DNA from: Gammaproteobacteria bacterium
Lineage (GTDB): Bacteria > Pseudomonadota > Gammaproteobacteria > Steroidobacterales > Steroidobacteraceae
Assembly (NCBI GenBank): GCA_003165495.1
Contig: PMMB01000295.1
Location: forward strand, 19,769 to 25,803
Reading direction: 5' to 3'
Length of the DNA stretch: 6,035 nucleotides
Shown piece after piece: positions 1-4,791 of the stretch. Position numbers and translations under genes: made by a program. How positions within the stretch are numbered: the first letter of the stretch is position 1; each line of letters begins with the position of its first letter. The notes below the pieces were generated by a model. The model did not search any database and was not told where the DNA came from. It saw only the letters and a program-made list of their open reading frames with translations.

Positions 1-203
1 GCCAATCCCGCATCAACCATACGCCGGATTAGATCGACCGTTGCCAGTTGTTTGGGACCGCGATCAATGAGATCGCCGACAAAGATGGCCGTGCGGTTTG
101 GATGCCGCCACGCGCCAGCATGCTCACGGTATCCCAGTTCTATGAGTAGTCCGACGAGTTTGTCGAATTGACCATGCACGTCGCCGATGACATCGAGATT
201 CAC
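1..203 (-). CDS. Metallophosphoesterase (PPP/calcineurin-like), N-terminal part, cut by window edge
   Basis: This frame was translated by hand and stays open to the left edge, giving 67 complete codons. It begins with a short beta strand and the metal-binding block GDVHG (residues 7-11), followed about 35 residues later by GDLIDRGP (residues 43-50). These are the first two signatures of the calcineurin-like phosphoesterase fold (GDxHG...GDxxDRG), supplying Asp and His ligands for a two-metal centre that hydrolyses phosphoesters. The GNHE block and later histidines would lie outside the window. The intervening AWRHPNRTAIFVGD stretch resembles bacterial stand-alone PPP-type phosphatases, but the substrate (phosphoprotein, dinucleotide or other) cannot be told from this part. 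I chose the GTG start at 203 because GGAG lies 9 nt upstream and the conserved domain begins almost at once. The frame is open further upstream to a GTG at 242 and an ATG at 326, but that extension is Arg/Pro-rich and looks non-conserved. No signal peptide is seen, so it is probably cytoplasmic. Confidence 0.88.
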   Translation of the reverse strand, partial: MNLDVIGDVHGQFDKLVGLLIELGYREHAGAWRHPNRTAIFVGDLIDRGPKQLATVDLIRRMVDAGL

Positions 204-212
204 TCGTCGTAT

Positions 213-216
213 CTCC
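213..216 (-). promoter_or_regulatory. Ribosome binding site of the metallophosphoesterase
   Basis: GGAG on the minus strand lies 9 nt before the GTG at 203. It favours this start over the longer in-frame options at 242 and 326, and puts the conserved GDVHG block at the very N-terminus, as usual for the family. Confidence 0.55.
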
Positions 217-367
217 AAGAATCGTTGCGCTGGTCCCGGCACCGAGGGCGGTGGCAGAGTTTCATCACACCCCCTCCCCTTGCTTAGGTTTCTGCATCGT
301 AGCCACTCGTCACGCCGACGTCGCATTACTGACAAAGATAAGGAGTAATATTCCAGGGACTAGCGAC

Positions 368-373
368 GGGAGG
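368..373 (+). promoter_or_regulatory. Ribosome binding site of the 74-residue protein gene
   Basis: GGGAGG lies 8 nt before the ATG at 382, which is near-ideal spacing. This is one of the main reasons for accepting the short reading frame as a real gene. A TAATAT hexamer at 346-351 could serve as its -10 element, but I find no matching -35 hexamer at 16-18 bp, so no promoter is called. Confidence 0.65.
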
Positions 374-381
374 TTCCTGAC

Positions 382-606
382 ATGGACATCGAAACCCGAT
401 TACGCAAACTCGAATCCCGCTATCGCGCCGCCTTGAGCGCCGCGGTCGCGGCAAAAGCACATTATCTCGCGCTCGCCGGCGAACGGAGCGCCACACCCGC
501 CGCCATCGAACGAGCAAAATCGCTCTGGCAGCAGATCGATGCACGCAAGCGAACACTCGCAGCGCAAATGGGTGAACTTGAAGCACTCGAAGATGCGGCC
601 GGCTAA
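382..606 (+). CDS. Small helical-hairpin protein of unknown function (74 aa)
   Basis: I do not recognise a named family. The protein is rich in Ala, Glu, Arg, Lys and Leu and has no Cys or Pro apart from one Pro in the central turn. It looks like two amphipathic helices, roughly residues 2-32 and 39-72, joined by a GERSATPA turn: an antiparallel helical hairpin or short coiled coil. No signal peptide or membrane segment is visible, so it is probably cytoplasmic. Support for a real gene comes from a strong Shine-Dalgarno site (GGGAGG, 8 nt spacing), an ATG start, GC-rich third codon positions (GCC, GCG, CTC, CGC, ATC) and a clean position between neighbours without overlap. It is divergent from the metallophosphoesterase and convergent with the DUF885 gene, so it is likely transcribed alone. 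A structural or adaptor role is possible, but nothing in the sequence fixes a function. Confidence 0.7.
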   Translation: MDIETRLRKLESRYRAALSAAVAAKAHYLALAGERSATPAAIERAKSLWQQIDARKRTLAAQMGELEALEDAAG

Positions 607-632
607 GGGACGCCGCGTTCGGATGCGACAGG

Positions 633-2465
633 TTACACCTTGGTCTTTGAAATCCACTCGTCCACCAGCGTCTCTAGCATCGTCAACGGTACGCCACCGT
701 TCTCGAGTACAACCGCGTGGAAGTCCTTGAGATTGAACTTCGGTCCGAGCGCCGCCTTCGCGCGCTCGCGCAGCTCTAGAATCTTGATCTGCCCGACTTT
801 GTAGGCACACGCCTGGCCCGGCTGGCCCATGTAGCGCTCCACCTCGGAGATCACCTCGCTCTCGTTCATCCCGGTGGTACCGACCATGTAGGCGATGGCC
901 TGCTCGCGGGTCCAGCCCTCGGCATGCAGACCCGTGTCGACGACCAACCGGGTCGCGCGAAACAGCTCGGCCTCGAGACGTCCGAGATCGCCGAAGGGAT
1001 CGTCCTTGTACATGCCGATTTCGGCGGCGAGCCGCTCCGCATACAACGCCCAGCCTTCCGCGTAGGCGGAATAAAGAGGCTGCTGGCGGATCAGCGGCAG
1101 ATCCTTGAGATTCTGGGCTATCGCGATTTGGAAGTGATGTCCCGGGATCCCTTCATGGTAGGCGACTGTCTTCATGGTCCACGTCGCCGTCTCATGGACA
1201 TCGCGGAGGTTGACGAAAAAAGTCGCGGGCCGCGAGCCGTCCATCGCCGCAGGCTGGTAGTAGGCGCCGGCCGAGCCCTTCTCTGCAGCAATCGGCACGC
1301 GTTCGACCGAAAGCTTGGTCGTCGGCACGGTCCGGAAATACTCCGGCATCCGTGCATTAACCTCATGGAGAATCTGTTCGTACTTGGCGAGCAGCTGCTG
1401 ACGACCCTCGTCCGTATTCGGCAGCAAAAAGCGCGGATCCTTGTGTAGCGCCTGCACGCGGGCAGCCACTGTGCCGTCGGCGAGGCCTTGCGACTTGAGC
1501 AATGTATCCATCTCGGCCGCGACGCGCGCCACCTCCGAGAGACCGAGTGCGTGAATTTCTGCCGGAGTGTAGTTCGTGGTCGTCATTTGCTTGAGACTTT
1601 CGGCGTAGTACGCCGCACCGTCAGGCAGGCGGCCGACGCCGGCCCCTTGAGTCGCAGCGGCCGCGCGTTGCGACTCTAAAGCCGCCGTCATGCGTTGGTA
1701 GGCGGGATAGACATGGACCTTCAATGCCTCGGCAGCCTGGCGGGCAAACTCAGATTGCCCGGCGGCGTCGATACCCGTTGCGCCTTTCATCCGTGCGACA
1801 AACGTCGTCACCAGCGGATTATCCTCCGGCCGTGGAGCCACGGTGTCATTGATGCCGATCTGCGCCTTTTCCAGCAGCGAAATGGGAAGTACGACGCCGG
1901 CGTTTGCCTGCCGTAACATCTCGGCGGTCACAGCGTCGAGCTTGTCTCCCGTCGCATCGAGGCGCTTGACGTAATTGCGCGCGGTCTTTTCGTTCTTCAC
2001 CACGTGCACCGTTTCCAAGAAGATCGGCAGCTGCACTTGCGTACCCCACATCGGCGCGATCGGATACAGACCCTCGGATGACAGCCAATCGAAGCGCTTA
2101 AACGCTAGAGCCGCATGGTACTGGTCGAGCAAGATGTCGTAGGTCAGCTGATCTTGGCGATTGAGCCTGGAGCGATCGAAGGCCCGTATCTCTTGGACAA
2201 AGCGCTCAGCCGTGGCGTAATCCTCATCTCGTTTCTTGATGCCCACCGCCGCTAGCTTGCCGGAGTGCCAATCCAGGACGGTACCGTCGACGATTCCCAC
2301 TTGCGTGAACAGCTCTGGATTCTTCAACAGATACAATACCGTCTGACGATTTGCGAGTTCGTTGATCGTGAAAGGCCGCCCGAAGCCGATCCGATATACT
2401 GAGTAGCCGCCGACTAACAGCACCACCAGCCCCACCCAGCGCAATACTTTCCAGAACTTCTTCAT
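633..2465 (-). CDS. DUF885 family zinc-hydrolase-like protein, exported or membrane-anchored (610 aa)
   Basis: A full-length DUF885 (PF05960) protein of the usual size, about 600 residues. Residues 1-8 are basic (MKKFWKVL), followed by a hydrophobic segment at about 9-25 that is either an uncleaved anchor or a signal peptide without an obvious cleavage site. The body would then lie in the periplasm. The diagnostic motif is HEGIPGHH at residues 437-444, a zincin-type HExxxGHH site in which H437 and a following His should bind zinc and E438 should act as general base. Downstream, AEGWALYAE (469-477) offers the expected acidic ligand. The C-terminal part (MVGTTGMNESEVISEVERYM, 527-546, then GQACAYKVGQ) is typical of the family. 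Family members are treated as metallocarboxypeptidase-like, but the substrate is unknown. The start has only a weak AAGGG site about 10 nt upstream. The FG-GAP lipoprotein gene lies 64 bp upstream on the same strand with no evident terminator between, so co-transcription is likely. No catalytic residue is obviously missing. Confidence 0.93.
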   Translation of the reverse strand: MKKFWKVLRWVGLVVLLVGGYSVYRIGFGRPFTINELANRQTVLYLLKNPELFTQVGIVDGTVLDWHSGKLAAVGIKKRDEDYATAERFVQEIRAFDRSRLNRQDQLTYDILLDQYHAALAFKRFDWLSSEGLYPIAPMWGTQVQLPIFLETVHVVKNEKTARNYVKRLDATGDKLDAVTAEMLRQANAGVVLPISLLEKAQIGINDTVAPRPEDNPLVTTFVARMKGATGIDAAGQSEFARQAAEALKVHVYPAYQRMTAALESQRAAAATQGAGVGRLPDGAAYYAESLKQMTTTNYTPAEIHALGLSEVARVAAEMDTLLKSQGLADGTVAARVQALHKDPRFLLPNTDEGRQQLLAKYEQILHEVNARMPEYFRTVPTTKLSVERVPIAAEKGSAGAYYQPAAMDGSRPATFFVNLRDVHETATWTMKTVAYHEGIPGHHFQIAIAQNLKDLPLIRQQPLYSAYAEGWALYAERLAAEIGMYKDDPFGDLGRLEAELFRATRLVVDTGLHAEGWTREQAIAYMVGTTGMNESEVISEVERYMGQPGQACAYKVGQIKILELRERAKAALGPKFNLKDFHAVVLENGGVPLTMLETLVDEWISKTKV

Positions 2466-2529
2466 TGCGGATCGCCCTTTTCAGCTCCATTGATTTGCCA
2501 TCAAGGTCTCGGGCCCAGCCTTCTTGTCT

Positions 2530-3777
2530 TCAGGGCAGGTCCTGCAGCGCCGCAAATGTGCCCGGTGAGGTAGCGCTCTGCAGCAGCACGCCCGGATGCG
2601 TCGTCACCACGCCGTTCGCGACCGGGTTGGTCACGCCGTTGCTGACGACGATATCAGGCTTGCTATCGCCATTGACATCCGCCACCGCAATCTCGTAGGC
2701 GCCCGGCGCCATGTAAATAGTCGCGGCCATAAACGTGCCGGGCACCGCCGGCGCGTGATTCTGCAGCAGCACCGTGACGGTGTGCTTTCCGCCGATGACA
2801 ATATCAGGGCGGCCGTCGCCATCCACATCCGTGACCACTATCGATTGGGACAGATCCTGTGTAGCAATCGGGTAGCTGACCGGTGCGAGGAAGGTGCCCG
2901 GACTGGCCGGATTCTGCAGCAGGATATTGACAGTCGGGGCCATGCCCCCGGTCGGGCCTGGGTCCGTTATCACCAGATCGTTGCCGCCGTCACCGTTCAC
3001 ATCCACTATCGCGATGAGGTTCGCGCCGATCACGTTCGCATTGGCGGACTGCGTGAACACGCTGACGGGCGCCGCATAGGTGGTCGCGGAGGCCGCGCCG
3101 GTGTGCAGCAGCACCTTGACGCCGACCGTGTCGGTCAGTGCCACATCCGCTACACCGTCGCCATTCAGATCGCCGACCGCGACCCAGTTGGCGCCGCCCG
3201 AATACAGGCTGATGGGTGCCGCGAAAGTGCCCGGGGAAGTCTGCACGAATAGCGAAACGCCATAGTCGGCTGAAACCAGGTCCGGCAGGCCATCGTTGTT
3301 CATATCACCGATCGCAACCTGCGAGGCGCCGGGACTTGACAGCACCAGCGGCGTATTCAACGTGCCGGGGCTGGCCTTGTCGTTGAAGAACACGGCCAGC
3401 GAGCCGTCGTCAAAGCTCGCTGACACCACGTCCCGCAGGCCATCGCCGTTCAGGTCTGCGCTCGCCAGATAGACGGGCTCAACGCCGTCGGCGACGAACA
3501 CCGGCGACGCAAAGGTGCCTGCGCCCGTCGAGAGGTAGACCTTGAGGTTGCCAGATCCCAGGGCCGGATCCGGCGCAATCGCGCTCAGGGCAACGACGCT
3601 GGCAAAGCCGGTGGCGTTGAAGTCCCCGGTGACCACGCCCTGTGAGAACTCTATTGGCGTCACACCGCAGTCGTAGCAGTTATCGCCGTAGCCGTCCCCG
3701 CAGCTGGCCAGAACCGGCAAGAATGCGATCCCGAACAGCGCTCGCCAGGGGTGCAATCGGTGGGTCGAGTACGACAT
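2530..3777 (-). CDS. FG-GAP/VCBS repeat lipoprotein, predicted seven-bladed beta-propeller (415 aa)
   Basis: The N-terminus is a lipoprotein signal: basic start, hydrophobic run at about residues 13-23, and the lipobox LASC (23-26) with Cys26 as the lipidation site. Residue +2 is Gly rather than Asp, which favours outer-membrane sorting. A short linker contains Cys34 and Cys37 (CYDC), a possible disulfide. The rest is repeats of about 50 residues. Calcium-loop motifs of the DxNxDGxxD type begin at D108, D158, D203, D259, D317 and D367, and a degenerate copy lacking the Asp ligands begins at D52. Each repeat also has a GTFxAP-like strand (near residues 87, 138, 183, 232, 294, 347 and 406). Seven repeats suggest a closed seven-bladed propeller like the integrin alpha head. 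The role is probably binding or scaffolding at the envelope; no catalytic motif is seen. The ATG at 3777 is chosen because AGGAGG lies 5 nt upstream and the lipoprotein signal starts there. The frame stays open to 3975, but that extension runs into the divergent reductase gene. Confidence 0.9.
   Translation of the reverse strand: MSYSTHRLHPWRALFGIAFLPVLASCGDGYGDNCYDCGVTPIEFSQGVVTGDFNATGFASVVALSAIAPDPALGSGNLKVYLSTGAGTFASPVFVADGVEPVYLASADLNGDGLRDVVSASFDDGSLAVFFNDKASPGTLNTPLVLSSPGASQVAIGDMNNDGLPDLVSADYGVSLFVQTSPGTFAAPISLYSGGANWVAVGDLNGDGVADVALTDTVGVKVLLHTGAASATTYAAPVSVFTQSANANVIGANLIAIVDVNGDGGNDLVITDPGPTGGMAPTVNILLQNPASPGTFLAPVSYPIATQDLSQSIVVTDVDGDGRPDIVIGGKHTVTVLLQNHAPAVPGTFMAATIYMAPGAYEIAVADVNGDSKPDIVVSNGVTNPVANGVVTTHPGVLLQSATSPGTFAALQDLP
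2533..3633 (-). repeat. Seven tandem FG-GAP-like protein repeats, coded at about 135-190 bp spacing
   Basis: Within the lipoprotein gene, the coding sequence for the Asp-rich loop recurs seven times. On the plus strand it shows as related segments around GCCGTCGCCATCCACATC (2812-2829), GCCGTCACCGTTCACATC and GTCGCCATTCAGATC. The copies are diverged at DNA level, so this is an old protein repeat and not a recent tandem duplication. Six copies keep all loop acidic residues apart from conservative changes (DGD to DGN-type variation, and a Ser in place of Gly in the last copy). The first copy (residues 51-58, GDFNATGF) has lost them. Confidence 0.8.
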
Positions 3778-3782
3778 GAAGA

Positions 3783-3788
3783 CCTCCT
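3783..3788 (-). promoter_or_regulatory. Ribosome binding site of the FG-GAP lipoprotein
   Basis: AGGAGG on the minus strand lies 5 nt before the ATG at 3777. It decides the start: the longer frame reaching to 3975 has no comparable site and would bury the lipoprotein signal 66 residues into the protein. Confidence 0.8.
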
Positions 3789-3909
3789 GGCAATTCATCC
3801 TGGCCCGCGGGCTGCGGAGTCGTCGCGCAAAGCGCAATGTCGCAAGCAGCGAAGCGGAAGTCAAAACATATCTCCAAAACGCGACGACGACGGAGTCTTT
3901 CGGCATATT

Positions 3910-3921
3910 CATTCTAGAATG
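3910..3921. promoter_or_regulatory. 12-bp perfect palindrome in divergent spacer, candidate operator overlapping a TAGAAT -10-like hexamer
   Basis: CATTCTAGAATG is identical on both strands. It sits in the 148-bp spacer between the divergent FG-GAP lipoprotein and aldo/keto reductase genes, ending 4 bp before the reductase ATG at 3926. Its right half contains TAGAAT (3915-3920), one mismatch from the -10 consensus, and by symmetry the same hexamer reads on the minus strand. No good -35 hexamer is found 16-18 bp away in either direction, so a promoter here would be weak or need an activator. The observation is the palindrome; binding by a dimeric regulator is inference. Confidence 0.35.
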
Positions 3922-3925
3922 CGAT

Positions 3926-4777
3926 ATGGAAGCCTTCATCACATCCATGGCGGGCGTTCGAATTCCCAGGATCATCTATGGGACGGCCTGGAAGAAGACG
4001 GATACCCGACGCCTGGTCGAGATTGCGATCCGGGAGGGATTTCGTGCCATCGACACCGCATGCCAGCCCAAGCACTACGATGAAGCCGGCGTCGGCGCAG
4101 GCGTCACAGCCTGCCTAAACTTAGGGCTGGCCCGCCGCGATCTCTATTTGCAGACGAAATTCACGCCCGTATCCGGGCAAAATCCTCGCCAGATTCCGTA
4201 TAACGCGAGGGCATCTCTCCCGGAGCAGGTCGCGCAGTCTTTCGCCGCCTCCCTGCGGAACCTGCAAACCGATTATTTGGACTGCCTCATCCTGCATTCC
4301 CCACTGTCGACGGCGGAGCAGACCTGGGCACTGTGGCACGCGTTCGAATCGCTGGTAGATGCTGGCGGGGTCCGTCAGCTAGGAATCAGCAACTGCTACA
4401 CCCTCGCGGATATCGAGCACCTCTGCAATGGCTCCCGGATCAAGCCGGCCATCGTGCAGAATCGGTTCCATGCCGAGACAGGGTACGATCGCGAGATACG
4501 CGGATTCTGCAGTCAACAAAAGATCGTCTACCAGGCCTTTTGGACCCTAACGGCCAACCCGCACGTCCTCGCGCACGCTACCATTGCTGCCTTGGCGTCG
4601 ACGCATAAACGTACCCCGCCGCAAATCCTGTTTCGCTATCTGGCACAGGCGGGGATTGTACCCTTGACCGGCACTCGGTCCGAAACGCATATGCGCGAAG
4701 ACCTGTCGATCTTTGAATTCGAGCTCACAGTTGCGGAGTGTCGCGCCGTCGACAGAATATTCATGGAAAAGGCATAA
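3926..4777 (+). CDS. Aldo/keto reductase (283 aa)
   Basis: A full-length (alpha/beta)8-barrel aldo/keto reductase, expected to reduce carbonyl compounds with NADPH in the cytoplasm. The catalytic tetrad is complete: D43 (AIDTA), Y51 (KHYDEAGVG), K78 (LQTKF) and H124 (LILHSP). Other family landmarks are GTAW near the N-terminus (19-22), GISNC (153-157), VQNRF (177-181) and the cofactor-phosphate region near PLTGTRSETHMREDL (246-260). DTACQPKHY, the QTKFTPVSGQNP segment and YQAFWTLTANP look, from memory, like a subgroup well represented in fungi and scattered in bacteria. Its physiological substrate is unknown. The start is uncertain. ATG 3926 and ATG 3947 are both in frame just before IPRIIYGT, and neither has a strong ribosome site. 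ATG 3776 would add 50 unconserved residues and overlap the divergent lipoprotein start, so I reject it. The M28 peptidase gene follows after 14 bp, suggesting an operon. Confidence 0.92.
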   Translation: MEAFITSMAGVRIPRIIYGTAWKKTDTRRLVEIAIREGFRAIDTACQPKHYDEAGVGAGVTACLNLGLARRDLYLQTKFTPVSGQNPRQIPYNARASLPEQVAQSFAASLRNLQTDYLDCLILHSPLSTAEQTWALWHAFESLVDAGGVRQLGISNCYTLADIEHLCNGSRIKPAIVQNRFHAETGYDREIRGFCSQQKIVYQAFWTLTANPHVLAHATIAALASTHKRTPPQILFRYLAQAGIVPLTGTRSETHMREDLSIFEFELTVAECRAVDRIFMEKA

Positions 4778-4791
4778 TTTAGGGACACTTC

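Noticed and set aside
316..323. The 8-bp palindrome CGACGTCG in the phosphatase/small-gene spacer.
   Set aside because: It is short and of a type expected often in GC-rich DNA. There is no second copy or promoter alignment to support an operator.
924..1448. A 174-residue plus-strand frame.
   Set aside because: It is antisense to the DUF885 catalytic region, and the product has no recognisable features.
2466..2529. A possible terminator between the lipoprotein and DUF885 genes (AAGG...CCTT and TTGAT...ATCAA inverted repeats).
   Set aside because: The stems are only 4-5 bp or interrupted, and no T run follows on the minus strand, so I treat the two genes as likely co-transcribed.
2596..3252. 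A 218-residue plus-strand frame opposite the FG-GAP gene with a repetitive His/Asp/Arg/Ile pattern.
   Set aside because: Its periodicity is the mirror of the repeated Asp-loop codons on the other strand. It has no ribosome site and no known motif.
3776..3925. An N-terminal extension of the aldo/keto reductase from an ATG at 3776.
   Set aside because: The 50 added residues show no family similarity. The start would overlap the lipoprotein ATG on the other strand (both lie in CATG at 3775-3778), and its first codons would cover that gene's AGGAGG site.
3778..3975. Extension of the FG-GAP lipoprotein frame to an ATG at 3975.
   Set aside because: It runs antisense into the reductase N-terminus and would hide a clear lipoprotein signal. 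The internal ATG at 3777 has AGGAGG at 5 nt.
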